From: Aquificales bacterium
GTDB taxonomy: Bacteria; Aquificota; Aquificia; Aquificales; QOAS01
Reading direction: 5' to 3'
DNA: 13,810 bases
Assembly (NCBI GenBank): GCA_027035985.1
Contig: JALVTI010000008.1
Span: forward strand, 1-13,810
Both the position numbers and the translations under genes were made by a program. This document shows, in pieces, positions 6,984 through 13,810 of this stretch (within the stretch, counting starts at the first letter, position 1; each line of letters begins with the position of its first letter). The notes below the pieces were generated by a model, which saw only the letters and a program-made list of their open reading frames with translations, had not been told where the DNA came from and did not search any database.

Positions 6984-7925
6984 ATGAAACTCAATTTGGA
7001 TAGCAGGATATTGCAAGGTATCGATTTCCTACACAAGGTGGGTGTGAATATACAACCCCAAGATTTGGCTTTCTTTGTGGACAAAAACGAGATACTCCAC
7101 AAGAAACCGCTGCAGGGTATCAAATCGGAGGTAATCCCCACCGAGTTCGGTATAAAGATGAGAACCGTTATCGAACCGGGTGTAAAGATAGATTACCCCG
7201 TAGCCCTTTGCTTTGGGAATATAAGCCACGGCGGGGAACACATAAACGAGCAGGAGCTCATCGTCGGCGAAGGTGCGGAGGTGAAAATTTACACCTTTGC
7301 CCTAATAGGTCCCGGTCAAACGCTCCACCGGAAGGATTTGGTTACCGTCCGCATAGGCAAGAACGCAAAGGTTGAACTCTACGATATCCACTACCACGAC
7401 AGGAGCGCCGATATAAACTTCTACGCCGAACTGAACGCCTACCTCGATGAGGGTGCATACTTCTACAACCTCCTGAAGGTCACCGACCAAAAGAGTGGGA
7501 AATTTAGGACTAAGTTTTACGGCGAAGTGGGTCCCCGCGCCGTTGCGGTGGTAGAGGCTAAGATGAAGGCGACTGAGGGCGACGATGTTGTGGTCGAGGA
7601 TATTATGAAACTGGTCGGCGAGGAGGCTAGGGGGCTTTCCAAATCGAGGATTATCGCCCTCGACGGCGCTAAAGCGGAATTCATCGGGGAGGCTTACGGA
7701 GAGGCGCCGAACTCCCGTTGCCACATCGACTGCGCCGAGGTTGTAAAGGGCGAGAATGTGGTTCTCAAAAATATCCCGGTGCTGGTCTCCACCAACGAAA
7801 CCGCCAAGCTCACCCACGAGGCGTCGATTGGAAAGATAGATAAAAAACAACTCGAAACCCTAATGGCGAAAGGGTTAACGGAAGACGAAGCCACCGAAGT
7901 GGTGGTTCAGGGTATGCTCCGTTAA
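6984..7925 (+). CDS. Short SufB/SufD-family Fe-S scaffold protein
   Basis: A 313-residue SufB/SufD-family protein, well below the roughly 420-490 of E. coli SufD and SufB. It pairs with SufC. The beta-helix core is clear from about GGEHINEQELIVGEGAEVKIYTF onward, and the C-terminal SufC-binding part ends KIDKKQLETLMAKGLTEDEATEVVVQGML. Key residues look like SufB rather than SufD: Cys250 (in CHIDC, 246-250) and Glu279 (in THEAS) are 29 residues apart, the same spacing as E. coli Cys405 and Glu434. ATG 6984 has GGAGG at 6971-6975; the in-frame GTG at 6975 overlaps that site and is rejected. With one SufB-like partner this looks like the two-gene SmsCB-type minimal system rather than classical SUF. 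It overlaps galU's stop codon by 4 bp. The exact name (sufB, sufD or smsB) is left open. Confidence 0.88.
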   Translation: MKLNLDSRILQGIDFLHKVGVNIQPQDLAFFVDKNEILHKKPLQGIKSEVIPTEFGIKMRTVIEPGVKIDYPVALCFGNISHGGEHINEQELIVGEGAEVKIYTFALIGPGQTLHRKDLVTVRIGKNAKVELYDIHYHDRSADINFYAELNAYLDEGAYFYNLLKVTDQKSGKFRTKFYGEVGPRAVAVVEAKMKATEGDDVVVEDIMKLVGEEARGLSKSRIIALDGAKAEFIGEAYGEAPNSRCHIDCAEVVKGENVVLKNIPVLVSTNETAKLTHEASIGKIDKKQLETLMAKGLTEDEATEVVVQGMLR

Positions 7926-8791
7926 AGGTTTTCCACCTTTTCCCTTAAAAACTCTTTCAGTTCCTCCCTTAAATCCTCCCTTTCGAGGGCAAAGGTTATA
8001 ACGGTTTTTAGGTAGTCCAATTTATTACCGGTATCGAATACCGATTCATAGGGTACCTCAAAGGCGTAAACCGCCTCCTCTTGCAAAAGTTCCCTTATGG
8101 CGTCGGTGAGCTGAATTTCCCCACCCTTGCCCGGTTTGGTCTTCTCCAGCTTTTCCCAAAGGGAGGGTGTGAAGAGGTATCTCCCCACAACGGCGTAATC
8201 GGATGGAGCCTCTTCCAGCGAAGGTTTTTCGACTATATCCTCCACCAAGAGGGTCTTTTCGTCTATTCTCCTAACCTTGGCTATACCGTATTTGGATACC
8301 TCCTCCTCGGGGACTCTAAATAGGGCTATAACACTCTTCCCATAGCGGTTGTATATTTTTACAAGTTCCCTAACGCTGTTTAACCCCTTTATCACTATAT
8401 CGCCGAGGGAGACGATAAAGGGCTCCTCCGCACCCAAGGCGGGCTTGGCGGTCAAAACGGCGTGTCCCAACCCCTTTTGTTCCTTTTGCCGGATAAATAT
8501 GGGGTTTACGAGGTGACTTATTCTCCTAACCACTTCGAGGAGAGCTTTTTTCCCCGTCTTTTCGAGGTGGAGTTCGAGGTCGGGATTGATATCGAAGTGG
8601 TCTTCTATCGCCCGTTTGTGCCTCCCGGTTACGAAGACGATATCGTATATGTCGGCATCGAGGAGTTCTTCGACGATGTATTGGATAACGGGTTTATCCA
8701 CTATGGGGAGCATCTCTTTGGGCATAGCCTTGGTGGCGGGGAGAAAGCGGGTTCCCCAACCGGCGACGGGGATAATAGCCTTCATCAGCAT
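7922..8791 (-). CDS. galU: UTP-glucose-1-phosphate uridylyltransferase
   Basis: A 289-residue nucleotidyltransferase making UDP-glucose from UTP and glucose-1-phosphate for envelope polysaccharide and glycolipid synthesis. The N-terminus KAIIPVAGWGTRFLPATKAM with PKEMLPIVDKPVIQY is diagnostic for bacterial GalU. Further motifs are FVTGRHKRAIEDHFD, GLGHAVL, the LGD-type segment SLGDIV, and VEKPSLEEAPSDYAVVGRYLF. Two start codons stand close together: ATG at 8791 (MLM) and ATG at 8785 (MKAI). The second gives the more typical N-terminus, and the first is kept only because neither has a clear Shine-Dalgarno. The gene is monocistronic, divergent from the decarboxylase by 51 bp, and its stop codon shares TTAA with the end of the SufB-like gene. 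It may supply sugar for the ArnT-like transferase pathway, but this is only suggestive. Confidence 0.95.
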   Translation of the reverse strand: MLMKAIIPVAGWGTRFLPATKAMPKEMLPIVDKPVIQYIVEELLDADIYDIVFVTGRHKRAIEDHFDINPDLELHLEKTGKKALLEVVRRISHLVNPIFIRQKEQKGLGHAVLTAKPALGAEEPFIVSLGDIVIKGLNSVRELVKIYNRYGKSVIALFRVPEEEVSKYGIAKVRRIDEKTLLVEDIVEKPSLEEAPSDYAVVGRYLFTPSLWEKLEKTKPGKGGEIQLTDAIRELLQEEAVYAFEVPYESVFDTGNKLDYLKTVITFALEREDLREELKEFLREKVENL

Positions 8792-8817
8792 TTAATACTT
8801 TACGCACCTACAGGAGG

Positions 8818-8832
8818 GTTTAGAACCTAAAC
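8818..8832. promoter_or_regulatory. Small inverted repeat between galU and the decarboxylase
   Basis: GTTTAG (8818-8823), AAC and CTAAAC (8827-8832) form a perfect 6-bp inverted repeat in the 51-bp divergent space. It stands directly before a -10-like TCTAAT (8833-8838), itself 4 nt before the decarboxylase ATG. An AGGAGG at 8812-8817 is 25 nt from the ATG, too far to act as its ribosome binding site unless the hairpin brings it closer. Function is unproven. Confidence 0.3.
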
Positions 8833-8842
8833 TCTAATAGTT

Positions 8843-10021
8843 ATGCCCTTCGCCAACCCCCTCGACGTTCAGTGGAAGTTTGCGGAAAGGCTCTACACCG
8901 AGTGGACCGAAAATAGGGAAGACCTCAAAGGGGTTTTGGAAAGTGTGAAAACCCCTTCCCTGGTGATGAGAAAATCTCTAATGGAAAAACGTTATGGGGA
9001 GGTGATAAAACACTTCGACCGCTTTAAGGTTTACTATGCCGTAAAGGCGAATGACTGCGAGGGGGTAATAGAGACCTTTGCCAACCTCGGGGCGGGTTTC
9101 GAAGTCGCTTCGGTTGAGGAACTGAAAAGGGTTCTTAAATTTAGAGTTTCACCCGAGAGGTTTATATCGAGCAATCCGGTCAAACCCTTGGAGTTTATAG
9201 ACTTCTGTTTGGAAAAGGGGGTAGACCGCTTCGCGGTGGATAGCTTTACCGAGGTCGATAAAATCGCCCGTTTCAAGAGGAGGGCGAGGGTTTACGTTAG
9301 GCTAGCCGTTCCCAACGTGGGGAGCGATTGGCCTCTGTCCAGAAAGTTCGGCGTGGATACGGATACCGCCGTCGAAATAATGGAATACGCAAACCGGCGG
9401 GGGCTTATCCCTTACGGGATTACCTTCCACGTGGGGTCGCAGTGTAACAATCTCCAAAACTGGTTTGTTGCCATAAAGAGGGCTAAGGAGGTTTGGGACA
9501 GGCTTTGGAAAAGGGGAATAAGGCTTCAGATGCTAAACATCGGTGGGGGTATCCCAGCCCGTTACACCCGCGAAAGTCTTTCGGTCGGGGAGATTGCATC
9601 CTACGTCAGTGGTCTGCTGAACAAATATTTCGGTATTAGAACCCTCGAACTGCAGATGGAACCGGGTAGGGGACTGGTGGCCGAAGCCGGCATTTTGGTC
9701 GTATCGGTGATAGGTAAGGCAGAGAGATTTGGGGAAAATTGGCTCTACATCGACAGTGGGGTTTTCCACGGACTGGCGGAGGCGCTTGGGGGCATACGCT
9801 ACTCCTTCTACACCCCGAAGGGGGATAAATCCAACTTAAAGTTCTACACCATTGGCGGTATATCCTGCGACGGGATGGACGTGGTTGCGGAAAAGGTAGC
9901 CCTCCCCGCCGATATAGGTGTGGGTGATAGAATTTATATCCTCACCGCCGGTGCCTATACGACGGTTTACGCCTCCCACTTCAACGGTTTCCCGCCTCCA
10001 AAGGTAGTTTTAATAGATTGA
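8843..10021 (+). CDS. PLP-dependent ornithine/lysine-type decarboxylase (fold III)
   Basis: A 392-residue alanine-racemase-fold (group IV) decarboxylase, probably forming putrescine from ornithine or cadaverine from lysine. Features in order: PLP lysine Lys68 in YYAVKAN, the LGAGFEVAS segment (82-90), His196 in FHVGSQ, the phosphate-binding Gly-rich loop NIGGGIP (232-238), EPGR (273-276), DSGVFHGLAEALGGIRY (304-320) and SCDGMD with Cys342-Asp343. The last corresponds to the TCDSxD segment that completes the partner active site in ornithine decarboxylases. Tyr372 in AGAYT is also typical. Diaminopimelate decarboxylase (LysA) is less likely, because the EPGR region and the SCDGMD segment read like the ODC branch. 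A change of substrate to arginine or carboxynorspermidine cannot be excluded. No Shine-Dalgarno is present. A 10-bp inverted repeat lies at 8928-8957 in the coding region. Confidence 0.85.
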   Translation: MPFANPLDVQWKFAERLYTEWTENREDLKGVLESVKTPSLVMRKSLMEKRYGEVIKHFDRFKVYYAVKANDCEGVIETFANLGAGFEVASVEELKRVLKFRVSPERFISSNPVKPLEFIDFCLEKGVDRFAVDSFTEVDKIARFKRRARVYVRLAVPNVGSDWPLSRKFGVDTDTAVEIMEYANRRGLIPYGITFHVGSQCNNLQNWFVAIKRAKEVWDRLWKRGIRLQMLNIGGGIPARYTRESLSVGEIASYVSGLLNKYFGIRTLELQMEPGRGLVAEAGILVVSVIGKAERFGENWLYIDSGVFHGLAEALGGIRYSFYTPKGDKSNLKFYTIGGISCDGMDVVAEKVALPADIGVGDRIYILTAGAYTTVYASHFNGFPPPKVVLID

Positions 10022-10061
10022 TATACAAATCCTTTTGAAAAAAGCTTAATCTTTATTTTTG

Positions 10062-10808
10062 ATGACGGAAAATTTGCTAATCCTTTTTAAGGAAAAAATT
10101 TTTAACGAAGTCCTTTCGGTGGCAAAGGATATATCAACAAAGTTCCAATTAAAGGTTAAAGTTTACACTCAAGACATTCCGCAAGAGGAATTGGAGAAGA
10201 TATCCCAAAAGAGGGATTTTGATGTTGTTTCTTCAGCGGAAGATTTTGAAACAATTCTCGAAAAGGAGAGACCTTTTTTAACACTACTACCCCGTCCGAA
10301 GGTTTCGCCGATAGTTCACGCATTTGTAAAACCTTGGTCGGAAAAATTGGTGGAATCCACCGATAGGTGGAACTTCCTATTGGTGGAACAGGGAATGGAA
10401 AAAATAAAAAAGGTGCTCCTTTATGTGGATAGAGATACCTCTTCGGACAACTATATAAGGTCTACCTACGAATTTCTTAAAAAATGGGGGGTTGATTTCG
10501 AATTTGTAACCGTTTTCGACGAGCGTTATTTCGAACTATTGATAAAAAAGGAACACCCCGAGCAGGAAGCCAAAGAATTACTCGGAAGAATGTTTGAAGA
10601 TTACATTTCCGCAGTAAGGGAAAAGATAAAAAAAGTTCTCCAATTGGAAAAGGTAGAAATTATTCCGTTAAAGGGAGAAGTTAGAAAAACTTTACCCTAC
10701 TTTGCAAGAGTTCATAAATACGACCTTCTCGTTATATCCCACGCCTATGAGGATAAAAATGAGCTTATAGAAAACTCCGAAACATCTGTTGCGGTTTTTA
10801 AAAACTAA
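10062..10808 (+). CDS. Degenerate tandem universal stress protein (UspA)-like
   Basis: A 248-residue protein that I read as two Usp-like units. The N-terminal unit (about 1-108) begins ENLLILFKEKIFNEVLSVA. The better preserved C-terminal unit (about 115-248) begins IKKVLLYVDRDTSSDNYIRST and ends with the strand-helix-strand layout DLLVISHAYEDKNELIENSETSVAVFK. The usual ATP-binding signature GxxG-x9-G(S/T) near the end of Usp domains is missing; only ENSETSVAVF remains in its place. It is therefore probably a non-nucleotide-binding Usp, perhaps a regulatory subunit. The start is ATG 10062; the preceding TTG at 10059 is rejected. The transporter gene starts 13 nt after its stop, so the two are very likely one operon, a frequent pairing of Usp proteins with ion transporters. 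Domain assignment is by eye and moderate. Confidence 0.65.
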   Translation: MTENLLILFKEKIFNEVLSVAKDISTKFQLKVKVYTQDIPQEELEKISQKRDFDVVSSAEDFETILEKERPFLTLLPRPKVSPIVHAFVKPWSEKLVESTDRWNFLLVEQGMEKIKKVLLYVDRDTSSDNYIRSTYEFLKKWGVDFEFVTVFDERYFELLIKKEHPEQEAKELLGRMFEDYISAVREKIKKVLQLEKVEIIPLKGEVRKTLPYFARVHKYDLLVISHAYEDKNELIENSETSVAVFKN

Positions 10809-10821
10809 AGGGGGTTATATT

Positions 10822-12159
10822 ATGGGAGAGCACCACACAATTTTAGAACTTTTGGGTTTAAACACCCCTACGGCGAAGTACTGGATATCTATAGGACTAT
10901 TCCTAGCTACCTATGCAATGATAATTCTCGAAAAATTTTTCCACCGCGTTCCCGCCGCTCTGCTGGGTGGCGCACTGGCAATTTTTATCGGATTGGTTAC
11001 CCCAAAAGAGGCTTGGGAATCTATAGACCACAACACGATGTTTCTCCTTGTGGGAATGATGGTTATAGTTTCGGTTTTAATTGAAAGCGGTTTCTTTTCT
11101 ATCCTCTCAAATTGGGCTTTAAGAATTACAAAAGGGGACCCTTTAAAGATACTTTTAGTCTTTACATTTCTAACCGCTTTTTTATCGGCTTTTCTTGATA
11201 ACGTAACAACCGTTCTATTTATGGTTCCTATACTCTTACAAATGTTGATTAAACTGCGGATAAATCCCATTCCCTATGTTATTGCCACCGTTCTGGCTTC
11301 TAATATAGGGGGAACCGCTACATTAATAGGTGACCCTCCAAACATTATCATCGGTTCCTTGGGACACTTTACCTTTAACGACTTTATAGTAAACTTAACT
11401 CCGATAATAATAATCACCCATATATTTGGAACCATAACTTTTGTTCTCTACATGAAGTGGCGGGGTTATCTGGAGAGAAAAATAACCGATGAAAGGGAAT
11501 TAAAAGAAATAATAGAGGGACAAAAGGCGGAATACGACATTCCCCTAATGAGAAAGGGATTAATTATTTTCGGTATAACCCTACTGCTATTTTTCTTCCA
11601 CCACCTCATAGGTTTGGAACCGGGAACGGTAGCCCTCACAATGGCTTCCATTTTGCTTTTATGGACAAAACTCAATCCCGAAAAGGTTTTCGAAAGGGTC
11701 GAGTGGGGAACCTTAATGTTCTTTGTCGGTCTATTTATGGTTATAGGCACTTTGGAAGTTACCGGTGTTTTTGAAGATTTAGCCCACTTTGTGGCTGGAA
11801 TAGTAAAAGATGCCCTTAGCGGTATTTTGATTATTGGAGGTTTGTCGGCTATCATCTCGGGAATTGTTGACAACATACCCTTTACAATGGCGATGTCCTA
11901 CGTTCTCTTAGACCTTCAGCAGTCGGTTCATTTCAATGTTGAACCGCTGTGGTGGGCTTTGGCGCTAGGCGCTTGTTTAGGTGGTAACCTGACCATAATA
12001 GGGGCTTCCGCCAATGTGGTTGCCGCCGGATTGGTTGAGAAGGAAGGCTACAAAATTTCTTTCTTCGATTTCATTAAAATGGGAACACCCGTTGCGATGG
12101 TTACCGTCTTTGTAGCGCTCTTTCTCCTATGGCTAAAGTATCTAATCTTTGGATATTAA
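10822..12159 (+). CDS. ArsB/NhaD-family (ion transporter superfamily) permease
   Basis: A 445-residue inner-membrane transporter of the ArsB/NhaD branch of the IT superfamily, probably a Na+/H+ antiporter or other anion/cation exchanger. About 11-12 hydrophobic segments are visible. The two-fold internal repeat is plain. Repeat one has FLDNVTT (Asp126-Asn127) and then SNIGGTATLIGDPPNIIIG (160-178). Repeat two has IVDNIPF (Asp350-Asn351) and then GACLGGNLTIIGASANVV (383-400). These re-entrant-loop signatures are diagnostic of the family. ArsB is less likely, since no ars gene is near. The ATG at 10822 follows GGGGG at 10810-10814 with a 7-nt spacer; an earlier in-frame start at 10789 lies inside the preceding gene. 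It is cotranscribed with the Usp-like gene and closed by a terminator at 12165. Confidence 0.88.
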   Translation: MGEHHTILELLGLNTPTAKYWISIGLFLATYAMIILEKFFHRVPAALLGGALAIFIGLVTPKEAWESIDHNTMFLLVGMMVIVSVLIESGFFSILSNWALRITKGDPLKILLVFTFLTAFLSAFLDNVTTVLFMVPILLQMLIKLRINPIPYVIATVLASNIGGTATLIGDPPNIIIGSLGHFTFNDFIVNLTPIIIITHIFGTITFVLYMKWRGYLERKITDERELKEIIEGQKAEYDIPLMRKGLIIFGITLLLFFFHHLIGLEPGTVALTMASILLLWTKLNPEKVFERVEWGTLMFFVGLFMVIGTLEVTGVFEDLAHFVAGIVKDALSGILIIGGLSAIISGIVDNIPFTMAMSYVLLDLQQSVHFNVEPLWWALALGACLGGNLTIIGASANVVAAGLVEKEGYKISFFDFIKMGTPVAMVTVFVALFLLWLKYLIFGY

Positions 12160-12164
12160 CTTTT

Positions 12165-12188
12165 CCCCGCTTCGCGGGGTTATTTATT
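12165..12188 (+). terminator. Intrinsic terminator after the transporter gene
   Basis: CCCCGC (12165-12170), TTC and GCGGGG (12174-12179) form a perfect GC stem with a tight loop, followed by TTATTTATT. It ends the decarboxylase/Usp/transporter unit 5 bp after the transporter stop and separates it from the regulator gene, which starts at 12200. Confidence 0.8.
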
Positions 12189-12199
12189 AAATATTTACT

Positions 12200-13543
12200 G
12201 TGGGTTTGAAGAAAGTACTATTGATTGAAGATGAAATTCCTACTCTTGAGAATTTAAAAGCCCTTTTTGAGTTGGAGGGTTATGCCGTCGATACCGCTCC
12301 CGATTTGAAAACGGCAAAGGAAAAGGTTTCAAAACATTACTATCCATTAGTGGTTTTAGACCTCTTTCTCCCCGACGGGAACGGTATGGAGCTATTGGAT
12401 TATTTAAACCTTCAAAGGAGTAAAGTTATAATCCTAACGGCTCACGGGACGGTTGAAACCGCAGTTCAAGCCGTTCGAAGGGGAGCTTACGATTTTCTCC
12501 AAAAACCGATTTCTTTTAAAAATCTCAAACAACTCTGTCAGAAAGCTTTGCAGGAACTTAATGCCCAAAAAGGAGATATAGAGGTTTTAGAAAACGTTCT
12601 CGGTGAATTGGTTGGTGAATCTTCCTTTATAAGGGAATTAAAGAAAAAATTGTCCGAAATAGCCGCCGAAAATAAAAATGTCCTCATCAGGGGAGAAGAA
12701 GGGGTAGGAAAAACCTTTATAGCGGAATTAATTCACAAGCTTTCCCCTCGTAGGGATTTTGAATTGGTAAAAATCCTTCCAAAGGAAAAGGGAGAATTTG
12801 AACTCGAAATGGAAATATTCGGTTCGACCCTTCCGGGTAAGGAAAAAATAGGTGCACTCGAAAAGGCAGAGGGTGGAACCGTTATCCTATCGAAGGTTGA
12901 GAATTTACCCCTTTCCATACAGCGTAAACTTGCGGAAGCTATAAAAAACCGGTATTACACACCTGTGGGAGGCGGTATTAAGAAATTTTTAAACGTTCGA
13001 TTTATTTCCACAACGGAAAAAAATCTCTATGAAATGGCTCAAGAAAATAAATTTGATGCGGATTTCCTTATGAGAATAAATGAAATAGAGTTGGAAATCC
13101 CCCCCTTAAGGGAAAGAAAGGAGGATATAGTCCCTTTAATGGAACACTTTTTGGAAGAGTTTTCGCAAAGAGAGGGAAAAAAGAAACCTATACTGACGGA
13201 GGATATAAAGGAATATTTTCTAAGTTATGATTTCCCGGTTAACGTTAAAGAGTTGAAAAATCTAATGGAGAGAATTGTTTTAATGTCCAATGACGGCGTT
13301 GTAAATATGGAGCAACTGAATTTCATGCCCCAAAGGGGAGAAGGGGAGGAGACTTTATTCGATATTTCAAGCTGGAGAGAGGCAAAGAAAAAGTTTGAAA
13401 AGGAATATCTAAAAAGAAAGCTAATAGAGTTTAATGGCGATATCAAACAGGTGGCAAAAAGTATAAATCTCGATATATCCAACGTGTATCGAAAAATTAG
13501 GGAATACAACCTCGAAAAGTATGTGAAAAATAGGTCTTCATGA
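12200..13543 (+). CDS. NtrC-like response regulator with a degenerate, probably sigma-54-independent AAA+ domain
   Basis: A 447-residue regulator in the NtrC order: receiver (1-120), AAA+ (about 135-370) and Fis-type HTH (about 395-440). The receiver looks functional: Asp11/Glu12, phospho-acceptor Asp54 (VVLDLFLPDG), Thr80, Lys102. The Fis helices NGDIKQVAKSINLDISNVYRKIREY are normal. The AAA+ centre is not. Walker A is RGEEGVGKT (164-172). The GAFTGA loop for sigma-54 contact is absent: EIFG (206-208) runs by a shortened stretch into GALEKAEGGT. Walker B GGTLFLDE is GGTVILSK, so the acidic pair is Ser231-Lys232. The arginine-finger FREDL is FDADF (286) while Arg292 remains, and the sensor II GNVREL is VNVKEL (Lys350). 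It is therefore likely ATPase-dead and works with sigma-70-type polymerase. The start is GTG 12200 without Shine-Dalgarno. No histidine kinase is adjacent. gpsA overlaps by ATGA. Confidence 0.88.
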   Translation: MGLKKVLLIEDEIPTLENLKALFELEGYAVDTAPDLKTAKEKVSKHYYPLVVLDLFLPDGNGMELLDYLNLQRSKVIILTAHGTVETAVQAVRRGAYDFLQKPISFKNLKQLCQKALQELNAQKGDIEVLENVLGELVGESSFIRELKKKLSEIAAENKNVLIRGEEGVGKTFIAELIHKLSPRRDFELVKILPKEKGEFELEMEIFGSTLPGKEKIGALEKAEGGTVILSKVENLPLSIQRKLAEAIKNRYYTPVGGGIKKFLNVRFISTTEKNLYEMAQENKFDADFLMRINEIELEIPPLRERKEDIVPLMEHFLEEFSQREGKKKPILTEDIKEYFLSYDFPVNVKELKNLMERIVLMSNDGVVNMEQLNFMPQRGEGEETLFDISSWREAKKKFEKEYLKRKLIEFNGDIKQVAKSINLDISNVYRKIREYNLEKYVKNRSS

Positions 13544-13810
13544 GGTTGGGAATCGTAGGGGGCGGGGCGTGGGGAACCGCCCTTGCACACATCTTTTCAA
13601 AAAAACACCGCGTTTTGGTTTACGATAGAAATCCCTATAAGGTTGATTTAATCAATAAAGGTATATATCCCGCCGATGAAAGTTTAAGAATTTCATCTAA
13701 AGTAAAAGCCACAAATAGTTTAAAGGAAGTTTTAGAATTTGCAGAAGTCCTTTTTATTTCGGTTCCAACCCAAGCGGTTAGAGAAGTTTTAAAAAAAGTC
13801 CCTTTTTGGG
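13540..13810 (+). CDS. gpsA: Glycerol-3-phosphate dehydrogenase [NAD(P)+], partial
   Basis: The first 90 codons are present and the gene runs off the right edge. The N-terminus MRLGIVGGGAWGTALAHIFS is the Rossmann dinucleotide motif GGGAWGTALA, diagnostic for GpsA. Then follow VLVYDRNPYKVDLIN and VLFISVPTQAVREVL, as expected in the second half of the NAD domain. The enzyme reduces dihydroxyacetone phosphate to sn-glycerol-3-phosphate for phospholipid synthesis in the cytosol. Its ATG overlaps the stop of the NtrC-like gene (ATGA at 13540-13543), so the two are translationally coupled. Confidence 0.93.
   Translation, partial: MRLGIVGGGAWGTALAHIFSKKHRVLVYDRNPYKVDLINKGIYPADESLRISSKVKATNSLKEVLEFAEVLFISVPTQAVREVLKKVPFW

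Noticed and set aside
7302..7850. A 182-codon minus-strand open frame opposite the SufB-like gene
   Set aside because: No domain, opposite a clear SufB/D-family gene in the complementary frame; a shadow.
8843..10021. Diaminopimelate decarboxylase (LysA) for the decarboxylase
   Set aside because: The SCDGMD segment, the EPGR context and the GLAEALGG segment fit ornithine/lysine decarboxylases better; kept only as a lesser alternative.
12160..12199. A sigma-54 promoter ahead of the NtrC-like regulator, or elsewhere in the intergenic spaces
   Set aside because: I found no GG-N10-GC element of the TGGCAC-N5-TTGC type in any intergenic space; the closest string (near 3464-3480) is in a coding region and has the wrong spacing.

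Overview
The window reads as a compact chromosomal segment of a thermophilic bacterium, most plausibly from the Aquificota. This is an inference from gene content: a two-domain protein disulfide oxidoreductase (PDO), a short SufC plus SufB-like pair, short class I KARI, AGG/AGA/ATA-rich codon use and Lys/Glu-rich proteins. No rRNA, tRNA, CRISPR array, insertion sequence or prophage gene was seen.

Layout, left to right: a + strand terminator (13-37) of an off-window gene; a secreted YfdX-family protein (-); a GT39/ArnT-like membrane glycosyltransferase (+); PDO (-); an unrecognised 130-residue protein (+) behind a perfect 21-bp palindrome; a small helix-turn-helix (HTH) protein (+); ilvC (+); fmt (-); a sufC-sufB-like pair (+); galU (-); an ornithine/lysine-type decarboxylase (+); a degenerate tandem universal-stress-like protein and an ArsB/NhaD-family transporter (+); a terminator; then an NtrC-like response regulator overlapping the start of gpsA (+, cut by the window edge). 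Every minus-strand gene is a singleton. All three convergent pairs overlap at their 3' ends, and the divergent intergenic spaces are short and carry inverted repeats. No gene-free stretch exceeds 300 bases.

Functionally this is mostly scattered housekeeping: branched-chain amino acids (ilvC), initiator tRNA formylation (fmt), Fe-S assembly (suf pair), nucleotide-sugar and envelope work (galU, glycosyltransferase), polyamine synthesis (decarboxylase), disulfide chemistry (PDO), ion transport (transporter with Usp-like partner) and phospholipid precursor synthesis (gpsA).

The least ordinary elements are: (1) the NtrC-like regulator, which keeps a normal receiver and Fis domain but has lost the GAFTGA loop, the Walker B acidic pair, one arginine finger and the sensor II arginine, so it probably does not activate sigma-54; (2) the unknown 130-residue protein behind an operator-like palindrome next to a -10-like hexamer; (3) the minimal suf pair behind an unusual series of short hairpins.
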